Shown here piece after piece: positions 6,225-13,738 of a stretch of 14,224 bases of DNA. A program made the translations under genes and the position numbers. Source of the DNA: Propionivibrio sp. (GTDB lineage: Bacteria > Pseudomonadota > Gammaproteobacteria > Burkholderiales > Rhodocyclaceae); assembly GCA_017990155.1 (NCBI GenBank), contig JAGNOM010000040.1:1-14224 (forward strand), in the 5' to 3' direction. Below the pieces are notes generated by a model. It saw only the letters and a list, made by a program, of their open reading frames with translations. It was not told the DNA's origin and did not search any database. How positions within the stretch are numbered: position 1 is the stretch's first letter; every line of letters starts with the position of its first letter.

Positions 6225-7945
6225 GACAGCATCTCCTTGGCGCGGGTGACGAGCATGGCCGGGTTGAACGGCAGGCCACCGCAGATGGTGTAGGACTCGG
6301 GGCGTAGCGACGTCTCGGCGCGGACGAAGTGCGCAAGCTGGCCTTGCCAATTGACTTCGGGCAGCAGCAGTCGCCTGCAACTGACGGCGAACGCCTCGTA
6401 CTGTTCGACGGCCATTGGCCACAGCAGCTTCGGGTAGAAGCCTTTCACCGAATGCCCTTCGGCGCGCAGACGTGCCACAGCTTCGCGCGCGACGCCGATC
6501 GTGCTTCCCCAGGCGATGATGCCGAGGTCGGCTTCGTTGTCGCCGTCAACCTCGGTTTCGGGGAAATCGCTGACCACCGTCGCGAGCTTGCCGAAGCGCT
6601 TGGCCTGCATCGCTTCGTGGTTGGCCGACGAGTAGTTCGGCGCGCCACTTTCGTTGTGTTCGAGGCCGGTCGACATGTGCATCCCGCCCGGCGTGCCGGG
6701 GTCGCACATGGGCGAAATGCCGTCGGCGGTGAAGGCGTAGCGTTGGTACTCGCCTTCGCCATCCCAGCGCTTGCGGTTCTCGATGGCATAGGACTCCGGG
6801 TCGGGGTAAGGGACCGATTGCGTGGAGAATGCCAGCGATCCATCGGAAAGCAGCAGAACCGGAACCTGATACTTCTCGGCCAGATTGAAGGCTTTCACGG
6901 TGAGATCGATGCAGTCGCGCACGTTTTCGACGGACAGCACGATGCGGCCGGCGTCGCCATGCGAGCCATGGATCGAGAGGAAAAGGTCGGATTGCTCGTG
7001 TTTGGTCGGCAGACCGGTCGAAGGACCGCCGCGCTGCACGTTGACGACCACGCAGGGCGTCTCGCTCATGAAGGCCATGCCGAGCATCTCGCTCATCAGC
7101 GCCAGGCCCGGCCCGGAGGTTGAAGTCATCGCCTTCTTGCCGGCATAGGCGGCGCCGAGCACCTGCGAGATCGAGGCGATCTCGTCTTCGGCCTGGATCA
7201 GCGTGCCGCCTCGCTTGGGGAGATGGCGTGCGACGTAGCGGGCGATTTCCGTCGCCGGAGTGATCGGGTAGGCGGCGAAGAAATCGAGGCCCGCTATCAG
7301 CGCGCCGAGACCGATGGCGTCGTTACCCGACATCAAGACCGTATCGCTCTGTTTCTCCGGCTTGGAAACGACCCAAGAGTCAGTCTTGGTCAGGGCGGCT
7401 GCGAGTTCGCGACCGCGCTCGAAGGCTCTCACATTCCCGTCCACGACGTGGTCACCTTTCTTCGCGAACTTCCCTGACAGTACTTTGCGCAATGAGTCGG
7501 CGGGGATGCCGAATAGCTGCGACAGGGCGCCGAGCGCGACCATGTTCTTGGCCTTGGGCGTCCCCAGTTCTTTCGCCGCCTGGGTCATCGGAATGGCGTA
7601 GGCGTGCACGTCGTCTGGAATCTCGGGTTCGAAGTCGCCGTGGCTGTCATAAACGAAGGCAGTGCCCGGCCGCAGCGCTGCCCGGTTCATGGTGTAAGCC
7701 TCACCGTTCAGCGCGCATAGCACGTCGAAAGTGTCGCCCTGGTTGTAGATCGGCCGGGCGCTGGTGCGCGTCTGGTACATCGCATAGCCGCCCTTCACTT
7801 CGGCAGGAAAGGTCTTGAACGTGTAGACCTCCAGCCCCGCGCGCGCGCACGCCTGGGTGATGAAGTCGCCGGCGGAGATGACGCCTTCGCCGCCTTCGCC
7901 TGCGAGTCGGATGATTAAGTCGTCCTTTGAGTCGTCTTCTGTCAT
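6221..7945 (-). CDS. korA: 2-oxoglutarate (2-oxoacid):ferredoxin oxidoreductase, fused gamma-alpha subunit
   Basis: This is a 574-residue fusion. Residues 8-190 are the gamma domain (IIRLAGEGGEGVISAGDFI, TFPAEVKGGYAMYQTR). From about 203 comes the alpha domain, with the TPP-contacting YPITPATEI (226-234), TSTSGPGLALMSE (274-286) and QRGGPSTGLPTK (304-315). The C-terminus ends in the domain that contacts KorB. The start at 7945 (MTEDDSKDD) is chosen because the upstream TTG-type extension is not family-like; the ribosome site (TAAAGG) is modest. There is no ferredoxin-like delta domain, so the only cluster should be in KorB. In Thauera-type anaerobes this KorAB type supplies reduced ferredoxin from the TCA cycle. 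It is transcribed divergently from the lacI-type gene, 266 bases away. Confidence 0.94.
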   Translation of the reverse strand: MTEDDSKDDLIIRLAGEGGEGVISAGDFITQACARAGLEVYTFKTFPAEVKGGYAMYQTRTSARPIYNQGDTFDVLCALNGEAYTMNRAALRPGTAFVYDSHGDFEPEIPDDVHAYAIPMTQAAKELGTPKAKNMVALGALSQLFGIPADSLRKVLSGKFAKKGDHVVDGNVRAFERGRELAAALTKTDSWVVSKPEKQSDTVLMSGNDAIGLGALIAGLDFFAAYPITPATEIARYVARHLPKRGGTLIQAEDEIASISQVLGAAYAGKKAMTSTSGPGLALMSEMLGMAFMSETPCVVVNVQRGGPSTGLPTKHEQSDLFLSIHGSHGDAGRIVLSVENVRDCIDLTVKAFNLAEKYQVPVLLLSDGSLAFSTQSVPYPDPESYAIENRKRWDGEGEYQRYAFTADGISPMCDPGTPGGMHMSTGLEHNESGAPNYSSANHEAMQAKRFGKLATVVSDFPETEVDGDNEADLGIIAWGSTIGVAREAVARLRAEGHSVKGFYPKLLWPMAVEQYEAFAVSCRRLLLPEVNWQGQLAHFVRAETSLRPESYTICGGLPFNPAMLVTRAKEMLS

Positions 7946-8009
7946 GGGTAAGCCTTTATAAATGATTTTGTTAAGTAGAAAGTGTCTATAAATCAATAGG
8001 TTGGCTCGA

Positions 8010-8049
8010 TGTTACGGCGGCAACCCCGGCTTGTCACGAACTTTGTGAA
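8010..8049. promoter_or_regulatory. Candidate regulatory elements upstream of korA
   Basis: TGTTACGGCGGCAA (8010-8023) matches 13 of 14 bases of TGTAACGGCGGCAA at 4997-5010 upstream of the carboxyltransferase gene, in the same orientation relative to the gene. Next to it is the dyad TCAC-N7-GTGA (8034-8048). TTGATT at 7996-7991 on the minus strand is a possible -35, but I see no clear -10. Confidence 0.3.
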
Positions 8050-8115
8050 AATTTCGCAAGAATTTGTGCGTAATTGGCACCAACTGTTGCGAATAGGACT
8101 TGGTGGCCGATTTGG

Positions 8116-8144
8116 TTGCATTTGGAAGGTCTCCGAACTATGAT
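8116..8144 (+). promoter_or_regulatory. Sigma70-type promoter of the lacI-type regulator gene
   Basis: TTGCAT (8116-8121) and TATGAT (8139-8144) are separated by exactly 17 bases, close to consensus. Transcription would start near 8151, about 60 bases before the ATG at 8212 and inside the operator at 8144-8174. Placing the -10 here rules out the in-frame ATG at 8140 as the start. Confidence 0.75.
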
Positions 8145-8174
8145 GAGAAACCGGTTTAGTAAATCGGTTTCTCA
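8144..8174. promoter_or_regulatory. LacI-family operator pair overlapping the transcription start
   Basis: TGAGAAACCG (8144-8153) and CGGTTTCTCA (8165-8174) are a perfect 10-bp inverted repeat with an 11-base centre. Each arm also lies in a smaller palindrome of LacI-family type with a central CG: AAACCGGTTT (8148-8157) and AAATCGGTTT (8161-8170), 13 bases centre to centre. The position directly on the predicted start site implies autorepression of the regulator and the genes behind it. The operator role is inferred. Confidence 0.65.
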
Positions 8175-8211
8175 ATTGCCCTCGCGTTCCCCGAATCCAT
8201 CGCCGACAAAG

Positions 8212-9252
8212 ATGAAAATCACGATTGCCGATATTGCAGAGAAAGCCGGCGTGTCCAAGGCGACCGTATCGCGGGTGCTGAACGACCGTCCGGAAGGCGT
8301 CGGCAAGGAGACGCGCGAACGCATCCAGCAGATCGTCAGGGACACCGGTTTTCAGCCCTCGGGCGTAGCGCGGGGGCTGGCGACGGGTAAGTCGCGCACG
8401 GTCGGACTGATCATTCCGGATATTGCCAACCCGTTTTTCCCCCTGCTCGTGCGCGGTGTCGAGGTCGCGCTGAGCAAGGCCGGCTACAGCCTGTTCCTGT
8501 GCAATTCGGCGTGCGACATCATGAAGGAGAAGGACTACGTCCAGCTCCTGATGGAGAAGGGCGTCGACGGCATCATCCTCGACTCGGCAGAATCGGACTG
8601 CGACTGCCAACTAGAGCTGCTGGAGAAGAAGGGCGTGCCCTTCGTCCTGCTCGATCGCAATATCCGTGGGCGCGACGGCAGCGTCGGCGTGTTCTTCGAC
8701 AACCACCTTGGCGCGCGGCTGGCGGCAACGCATTTCTTCGCGCGCGCGGATTGTTCGCTGGTCTTCATCAACGGCCCGGCTGAACTCTCGCCGTTCACGA
8801 CGCGGCTGGCGGGCATTGAAGAAGTCATGCGCGAAAAAGGCGTGCCGGACCGTCGTCTTAAAGTGCTGACCGGCGATTTCTCGCTGGAAAACGGCTACCA
8901 GTTAACGAGCGACCTGATTGCGCAGGCAAAAGATAGCGCCGGGTTTCGCTTCAACGCCATCTTCACCAGCAACGACATGATGGCCATCGGCGCGGTGCGT
9001 GCGCTCAAGGACCACGGTCTGCGTGTTCCGGAAGACGTGGAGGTGATCGGTTTCGACGACATCGAAATCGCGCGCCTCGTCGAGCCGCCGCTCTCGACGA
9101 TTTCACAGCCGGGTCTGGAGATGGGCGCGCGTAGCGCTGAGTTGCTGTTGCGCATGATTGACGGAAAGACACCGCGCCCCAGGACACTGGTCATGACGCC
9201 CGGGCTGGTGCTGCGCGGAACGACACGGGCTCAAATCAAGGAGGGAAGATGA
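8212..9252 (+). CDS. LacI-family transcriptional regulator
   Basis: This is a 346-residue repressor-type regulator. Residues 3-25 are the LacI helix-turn-helix (TIADIAEKAGVSKATVSRVL), followed by the hinge helix near GVARGLATG. The periplasmic-binding-protein-like effector domain runs from TVGLIIPDIANPFFPLLVRG (63-82), with the C-terminal lobe at NAIFTSNDMMAIGAVRALKDHGLRVPEDVEVIGFDDIE. Such domains bind sugars, polyols or related small molecules. The start at 8212 gives the usual family N-terminus, although the ribosome site is weak (ACAAAG); a promoter and operators lie just upstream. The stop overlaps the next start as ATGA, so the regulator is the first gene of the operon it probably controls. 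The effector is unknown. Confidence 0.94.
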   Translation: MKITIADIAEKAGVSKATVSRVLNDRPEGVGKETRERIQQIVRDTGFQPSGVARGLATGKSRTVGLIIPDIANPFFPLLVRGVEVALSKAGYSLFLCNSACDIMKEKDYVQLLMEKGVDGIILDSAESDCDCQLELLEKKGVPFVLLDRNIRGRDGSVGVFFDNHLGARLAATHFFARADCSLVFINGPAELSPFTTRLAGIEEVMREKGVPDRRLKVLTGDFSLENGYQLTSDLIAQAKDSAGFRFNAIFTSNDMMAIGAVRALKDHGLRVPEDVEVIGFDDIEIARLVEPPLSTISQPGLEMGARSAELLLRMIDGKTPRPRTLVMTPGLVLRGTTRAQIKEGR

Positions 9253-10115
9253 AGGAGCAAACCAGTTATCGCAAGGAATTGACCGGCGTTTTCGGCTACC
9301 CGGTGGATGAGAATCCAACCGTGGTGATGATCGAAGCCGGATTCAAGGCGCTCGATCTGCCGTGGCGCTATCTGAATCTCAAGGTTCCTCCCAAGGATCT
9401 TGCGACCGCCGTCAGCGGCTTGCGCGCCATGGGCTTTCGCGGCATCAACCTGACCATTCCGCACAAGTGCGAGGTCATCCGGTATCTCGACGAAGTCGCC
9501 GACGATGCGCGCATCATGGGTGCGGTGAATACCGTCTACATCAAGGACGACCGCCTCATCGGTGCGAATACCGATGGCAAAGGCTTCCTGCGCGCGCTCA
9601 ATGACGACGCGAAGCTCAACCCGTCGGGCAAGAAATTCATGGTGCTCGGCGCCGGCGGCGCGGCGCGGGCGATCACCGTCGAGCTGGCGCTGGCGGGTGC
9701 GGCCGAGATCACGATCGTCAACCGCAACGAAGCGCGGGGCTGGGAACTGGTCGCCCTGCTGCTCAATCACACCCCGGTGCGCGCGACGTATCAGCCGTGG
9801 ACCGACCATCTGGCGATTCCCGAGGGAACTGACGTGCTGGTCAACGCCACCTCGATCGGCCTCTGTCCCGACGTCCACGACATGCCGTCGTTGAACTACG
9901 CGACGATCAAGCCGGGCATGGTGGTGTGCGACGTCATCCCCAATCCGCCGCAAACGCGTTTTCTCGATGCGGCAAAGGAGCGCGGTGCGATTACGCTCGA
10001 TGGACTGGGGATGCTGGTCTATCAAGGCGCCATCGCGTTCAAGCTGTGGACCGGGATGGAGGCGCCGGTCGATGTCATGAAGAAGGCGCTCGCCGCTGAA
10101 TTTGCCGCCGATTAG
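9249..10115 (+). CDS. Shikimate dehydrogenase-like oxidoreductase without the substrate-binding serines
   Basis: This is a 288-residue protein of the shikimate/quinate dehydrogenase family, NAD(P)-dependent and cytoplasmic. Catalytic Lys73 (NLTIPHK), Asn94 (GAVNT), Asp109 (GANTDGKGF) and Gln259 (YQGAIAF) are all present, as is the Rossmann loop GAGGAA (134-139) with NRN at 158-160. The N-terminal substrate loop is different: true AroE has a pair of serines in the form HS.SP, but here it reads GYPVDENP (16-23), two residues shorter and without serine. The residues that hold the shikimate carboxylate are therefore missing, and another hydroxy compound is likely. AAGGAGGG at 9238-9245 is a strong ribosome site, and the ATGA overlap couples it to the regulator gene. 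Its catabolic neighbours also argue against a biosynthetic AroE. Confidence 0.85.
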   Translation: MKEQTSYRKELTGVFGYPVDENPTVVMIEAGFKALDLPWRYLNLKVPPKDLATAVSGLRAMGFRGINLTIPHKCEVIRYLDEVADDARIMGAVNTVYIKDDRLIGANTDGKGFLRALNDDAKLNPSGKKFMVLGAGGAARAITVELALAGAAEITIVNRNEARGWELVALLLNHTPVRATYQPWTDHLAIPEGTDVLVNATSIGLCPDVHDMPSLNYATIKPGMVVCDVIPNPPQTRFLDAAKERGAITLDGLGMLVYQGAIAFKLWTGMEAPVDVMKKALAAEFAAD

Positions 10116-10213
10116 CAATATAGATACACCAATTCAGTTGCAGTACATCTGAACAACGGGCGGTCTTGCCCAAACGAGCCCTTCACAGGGCATCAAGCCG
10201 AGGAGAAAGAAGC

Positions 10214-11383
10214 ATGGACAACTTTGAATTCTGCAATCCAACCAAGATCGTTTTCGGAAAGGGCACCGAAGCCCAGGTAGGCAAGGAAGCTGCCGCGTAC
10301 AGCAAGAAGATCCTCCTGCATTTTGGCGGCGGTAGCGTTAAGAGTTCCGGCTTGTACGACCGCGTCACCGCCTCGCTCAAGGCGGCCGGCGTCGAGTGGG
10401 TCGAGTTGGGCGGCGTCAAGCCGAACCCGCGCCTCTCGCTCGTGCATGAAGGCGTCAAGCTGTGCAAGGAGCACAAGCTCGGGCTGATTCTCGCCGTCGG
10501 TGGCGGCAGCGTCATCGACTCGGCCAAGGCCATCGCCATGGGCGCCGTGATCGATCACGACGTGTGGGACTTCTACATGGGCAAGGGCGCACCGGTCGCC
10601 GCGTTGCCGGTCGGTACCGTCCTGACACTCCCCGCTGCCGGCAGCGAAGCCAGCACCGGCACCGTCATCACCAAGGAAGAAGGCTGGCTCAAGCGCGCCG
10701 TCAATTCCGAACTGATCTACCCGCGCTTCTCGATCCTCAACCCGGAGCTGGCGATGACGCTGCCGCGCTTCCAGATCGCCTGCGGTGCGATGGATATCTC
10801 CGCGCACCTGATGGAGCGTTACTTCACCAACGTACAGAACGTCGCCTTCACCGATCGCCTGATCGAAGCAACGCTCAAGACGATAATCCGTCAGGCGCCG
10901 CTGATCCTCAAGAATCCGAAGGACTACGATGCATGGTCCGAATTCATGTGGGCCGGCACGATCGCGCACAACAACCTGCTCAACACCGGCCGTGTCGGTG
11001 ACTGGGCGTCGCACGACATCGAGCACGAGATCAGCGGCATCTACGACGTCGCGCACGGTGCCGGTCTGGCGGTCGTCTTCCCGGCGTGGATGAAGCACGT
11101 GCTGCATCACGATCTCAACCGCTTCGTGCAGTGGGCCGTGCGCGTGTGGAACGTCGAAATGGACGTCTTCAATCCAGAAGCCGTCGCGCTGGAAGGCATC
11201 GCGCGTATGGAAGCCTTCTTCACCGCGCTCGGCGTCGGCACGCGCATGAAGGATCTGGGTATCACCGACGACCGCATCGACGAGATGGCCGACAAGTGCA
11301 CCGATGGCGACACGCGCACCGTCGGCAACTTCGTCAAGCTGGATCGCGCTGCGGTCGCCAAGATCCTGCGTCTGGCGGTTTAG
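10214..11383 (+). CDS. Iron-dependent alcohol dehydrogenase, YqhD/butanol dehydrogenase type
   Basis: This is a 389-residue group III (iron-containing) alcohol dehydrogenase that interconverts an aldehyde or ketone and an alcohol with NAD(P)H. The dinucleotide-binding part has FGGGSVKSSGLYDRV (38-51) and VGGGSVIDSAKAIA (95-108). The metal ligands Asp194, His198 (MDISAHLMERYF), His267 and His281 fall at the same positions as in E. coli YqhD. The start at 10214 follows AGGAGA at 10201-10206 with eight bases of spacing; the upstream extension is not family-like. It lies 98 bases after the AroE-like gene, a stretch holding small dyads such as GCCCT-TCAC-AGGGC (10178-10191) but no clear promoter, and 14 bases before the next gene. 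Substrate unknown. Confidence 0.94.
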   Translation: MDNFEFCNPTKIVFGKGTEAQVGKEAAAYSKKILLHFGGGSVKSSGLYDRVTASLKAAGVEWVELGGVKPNPRLSLVHEGVKLCKEHKLGLILAVGGGSVIDSAKAIAMGAVIDHDVWDFYMGKGAPVAALPVGTVLTLPAAGSEASTGTVITKEEGWLKRAVNSELIYPRFSILNPELAMTLPRFQIACGAMDISAHLMERYFTNVQNVAFTDRLIEATLKTIIRQAPLILKNPKDYDAWSEFMWAGTIAHNNLLNTGRVGDWASHDIEHEISGIYDVAHGAGLAVVFPAWMKHVLHHDLNRFVQWAVRVWNVEMDVFNPEAVALEGIARMEAFFTALGVGTRMKDLGITDDRIDEMADKCTDGDTRTVGNFVKLDRAAVAKILRLAV

Positions 11384-11397
11384 GGCGGGAGGAACGC

Positions 11398-12453
11398 ATG
11401 TCCGAATCCCTCAACGTCGGCATCGTCGGTTACGGCTTCGCCACCAAGACTTTCCACGCGCCGCTCGTCGCCGGTGTTCCGGGACTCAATCTCACAGCAA
11501 TCTCGAGCAGCGACCCCGCAAAGGTCAAGGCCGACTGGCCGGAGGTGGCCACCGAGACGACGCCGGAAGCGCTTTTTGCGCGCCCGGATATCGATTTGGT
11601 GGTGATCCCGACGCCGAACACGACGCACTTCCCGCTGGCCAGTGCCGCGCTGGCGGCGGGCAAGCACGTCGTCGTCGACAAGCCGTTCACCGTCACCACG
11701 GACGAGGCGCGGCGGCTGCAGGCGCAGGCCAATGCCGCCGGGCGCGTGCTGTCGGTGTTTCACAACCGGCGCTGGGATTCGGACTTCCTCACATTGAAAC
11801 AAGTGATGGCCTCGGGCGAACTGGGGCGCATCGTGCATTTTGAATCGCACTTCGACCGCTACCGGCCGGAAGTGCGCGCGCGCTGGCGCGAACAGGCGTT
11901 GCCGGGGAGCGGCTTGTGGTACGACCTCGGCTCGCACCTGCTCGACCAGACCTTGCAACTCTTCGGCTTGCCCGAGTCGATTGCGCTCGATCTCGCCTTG
12001 CAGCGTGACAACGTGCAGTCCGACGACTATTTCCACGCCGTGCTGCGCTACGGCCAGAGCCGGGTGATCCTCCACGCCAGCGCACTGGTGCCGGTTCCGG
12101 CCGCGCGCTTCGCCGTTCATGGCAGCTTGGGCAGCTTCATCAAATACGGCCTTGATCCGCAGGAGGATGTGCTCAAGACCGGCAAGCGACCACCGGCAGC
12201 GGATTGGGGTTACGAACCGGTGCCGGCGACGCTCACTGTCTGGAAAGACGGCGCCGCGCAATCGCGCGAGCTGGCCTGCGTCCCCGGCGACTACCCGGCC
12301 TACTACGCCGGCGTGCGCGACACGATTCGCGGTGTCGGCCCGAACCCGGTGACGGCCGCCGAAGTCATCCGCGTCATCGGGTTGCTCGAACTCGGGCTGC
12401 AAAGTGCGCGTGAGGGGCGTACTCTTCCGGTTTCGCAGGAAGCACTTCAATAA
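11398..12453 (+). CDS. ydgJ: Gfo/Idh/MocA-family oxidoreductase, YdgJ-like
   Basis: This is a 351-residue NAD(P)-dependent oxidoreductase. The N-terminal Rossmann segment is VGIVGYGFATKTFHAPLVAG (7-26). It is followed by VVIPTPNTTHFPLA and the catalytic-lysine motif VVDKPFTVT, which has Asp in place of the more common Glu of EKP. The segments SVFHNRRWDSDFLTLK, FESHFDRYRPEVR and KYGLDPQED match what I know of E. coli YdgJ over the whole length. Members oxidise or reduce sugars, inositols or their acids; the YdgJ substrate is not established. The ATG at 11398 has GGGAGGA (11387-11393). It is 14 bases after the alcohol dehydrogenase gene and 21 before the next, so co-transcription is very likely. 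Confidence 0.92.
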   Translation: MSESLNVGIVGYGFATKTFHAPLVAGVPGLNLTAISSSDPAKVKADWPEVATETTPEALFARPDIDLVVIPTPNTTHFPLASAALAAGKHVVVDKPFTVTTDEARRLQAQANAAGRVLSVFHNRRWDSDFLTLKQVMASGELGRIVHFESHFDRYRPEVRARWREQALPGSGLWYDLGSHLLDQTLQLFGLPESIALDLALQRDNVQSDDYFHAVLRYGQSRVILHASALVPVPAARFAVHGSLGSFIKYGLDPQEDVLKTGKRPPAADWGYEPVPATLTVWKDGAAQSRELACVPGDYPAYYAGVRDTIRGVGPNPVTAAEVIRVIGLLELGLQSAREGRTLPVSQEALQ

Positions 12454-12474
12454 CAGGTCAGCCAGGGAGAAAGC

Positions 12475-12972
12475 ATGAGCATCAAGAAAGATCTCGCGAA
12501 AATCGCCATCCAGGAAGAAAGGCTGCAATTCCAGGACTTCGACGCCGATACCGCGTGGAAACTCGGCAATCGGCTGAAAGCCAATGCCGAAACGCGTGGC
12601 GTTGCCGTCACCATCGAAATCCGCGTCGGCAAGGAAACCGTCTTCTTCTTCGCCATGCAAGGCGTCAATCCGAGCAACGCCGACTGGGCGCGGCGCAAGC
12701 GCAACGTCGTCGACCTGCTCTGGCGCAGTTCCTACGCCGTCGGCCTCTCGCTGCAGGAAGAAGAGTCGTCGCTCGAAGCCAAGCTCGGCCTGCCGATGCG
12801 CGACTACGCGCCGCACGGCGGCAGCTTCCCGATCCGCGTCGTCGGCGTCGGGGTCATCGGCACGGTCACTGTCTCCGGCCTGCCGCAGCGCGACGACCAC
12901 ACCATGCTCGTGGAAGAACTCGCCGCCATGTGCGGCGTACCGCTCAGCGAGGTGGCGCTGACGCAAGTCTGA
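12475..12972 (+). CDS. HbpS/GlcG-like UPF0303 protein (heme-degrading domain family)
   Basis: This is a 165-residue protein of the DUF336/HbpS superfamily, UPF0303 branch. Recognisable parts are LGNRLKANAETRGVAVTIEI (residues 25-45), the RRKRNVVDLLWRSSYAVGL stretch, DYAPHGGSFPIRV and GVIGTVTVSGLPQRDDHTMLVEEL near the C-terminus. Database labels call these heme-degrading domain proteins, but members also include GlcG and the PduO C-terminal domain, and UPF0303 proteins often sit in sugar-catabolism operons with no proven reaction. AGGGAGA (12464-12470) precedes the ATG. It is likely the last tightly spaced gene of the lacI-led operon. Role here is unknown. Confidence 0.88.
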   Translation: MSIKKDLAKIAIQEERLQFQDFDADTAWKLGNRLKANAETRGVAVTIEIRVGKETVFFFAMQGVNPSNADWARRKRNVVDLLWRSSYAVGLSLQEEESSLEAKLGLPMRDYAPHGGSFPIRVVGVGVIGTVTVSGLPQRDDHTMLVEELAAMCGVPLSEVALTQV

Positions 12973-13053
12973 GCAATCAGGAAGTCCTGACGGCCGACGA
13001 ACGGAATGCCGAGCCGGATATCACGATCTGAAAGAGACGGCACTGGAGAGCAA

Positions 13054-13557
13054 ATGATGATCATCCGACCCGAGACGCCGCAGGACTACGACGCAATCCA
13101 GCAGATCAACATGGACGCATTCGCTGACCATCCGTTCAGCCATCAGACCGAACACCTGATCGTCAACGCACTGCGCGACGCTGGCGCGCTGACGATCTCG
13201 CTGGTTGCCGAGGACGAAGGGGAGGTCGTCGGTCATATCGCCTTTTCGCCGGCGCTGATCGACGAGGAAGACCTCAACTGGTTCACGCTTGGCCCGATCG
13301 CCGTCGCACCGAATCGGCAAAGGCAAGGCATCGGCTCGCGCCTGGTCGAAGCCGGAATCGAAGCGCTGCGCGCGTTGCAGGCAAACGGCTGCCTGCTGGT
13401 CGGCGACCCGGCCTACTACCTGAGATTCGGCTTCCGGCATAGCCAGTCACTCAGCGTCGAACACGTCCCGCCCGAGTACTTCATGTGCCTGCCGCTCACC
13501 GGCGAGATCCCGCACGGCGCGGTGTCGCACCATCCGGCGTTTTATGTGACGGCGTGA
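13054..13557 (+). CDS. GNAT-family N-acetyltransferase (YhbS-like)
   Basis: This 167-residue acetyltransferase transfers an acetyl group from acetyl-CoA to an amine. Motif A is clear: FTLGPIAVAPNRQRQGIGSRLVEAGI (split here as LGPIAVAPNRQRQ and GIGSRLVEAGI), with the pyrophosphate-binding Q-x-x-G-I-G pattern. After it comes GCLLVGDPAYYLRFGFRHS, typical of the YhbS group. Two adjacent ATGs (13054 and 13057) follow GGAG at 13045-13048; the second has the better spacing, and the products differ by one Met. An 81-base gap separates it from the HbpS-like gene, so it may be the operon tail or independent. The acceptor substrate is unknown. Confidence 0.9.
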   Translation: MMIIRPETPQDYDAIQQINMDAFADHPFSHQTEHLIVNALRDAGALTISLVAEDEGEVVGHIAFSPALIDEEDLNWFTLGPIAVAPNRQRQGIGSRLVEAGIEALRALQANGCLLVGDPAYYLRFGFRHSQSLSVEHVPPEYFMCLPLTGEIPHGAVSHHPAFYVTA

Positions 13558-13616
13558 TTTGCCCCGACGGCTTGTTGCTTGAGCCGCTGCGGACGACTTT
13601 GGTGCAACGGTAACCA

Positions 13617-13644
13617 CGTCGTCCCGACGAAAACCGGGATCCAA
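13617..13644. repeat. Degenerate dispersed intergenic repeat (REP-like)
   Basis: The sequence has the form CGTC..CCCG.CGAAAAC.GGGATCCAA with a short stem TCCCG/CGGGA (13622-13626 and 13635-13639). This is the form of the common proteobacterial repeat whose minus-strand translation gives peptides such as MDPGFRRDD. It lies between the acetyltransferase gene and the CRISPR array. Confidence 0.5.
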
Positions 13645-13701
13645 TGGTGCGCCGCCGGCTCTCCATTCCCTTCGCTAGCTTTCGCCGGGTTGACGATTTC
13701 A

Positions 13702-13738
13702 GACATCAACTCGCCGAATCAATAGTGGCGAGCGAAGC
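13702..13738 (-). CRISPR. Possible decayed terminal CRISPR repeat
   Basis: GGCGAGCGAAGC (13727-13738) matches 11 of 12 bases of the repeat end GGGGAGCGAAGC. CTCGCC (13710-13715) pairs with GGCGAG (13727-13732), keeping a hairpin at the corresponding place. The distance to the first intact repeat (13739-13772) is 34 bases, the length of a spacer. The other half of the repeat is not conserved, so this is tentative. Confidence 0.4.

Noticed and set aside
8034..8048. TCAC-N7-GTGA dyad as a CRP/FNR site
   Set aside because: The half-sites are in the reverse arrangement to TGTGA-N6-TCACA and do not match TTGAT-N4-ATCAA, so I list it only as an unassigned dyad.
8140..8211. Upstream ATG (8140) with GGAAGG before it as the start of the LacI-type regulator
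   Set aside because: That ATG lies inside the predicted -10 box and would add 24 residues before the helix-turn-helix, unlike the family; the operators would also fall in the gene.
11086..11397. N-terminal extension of the YdgJ-like frame
   Set aside because: These 104 codons are out of frame with, and inside, the alcohol dehydrogenase gene; the ATG at 11398 has a strong ribosome site and the family N-terminus.
11380..12966. 528-codon open frame on the minus strand
   Set aside because: It is antisense to the YdgJ-like and HbpS-like genes and gives a low-complexity Arg/His/Asp-rich product with no domain.
13447..13644. Minus-strand frame beginning MDPGFRRDD
   Set aside because: Its start is the translated dispersed repeat, and the rest is antisense to the acetyltransferase gene.
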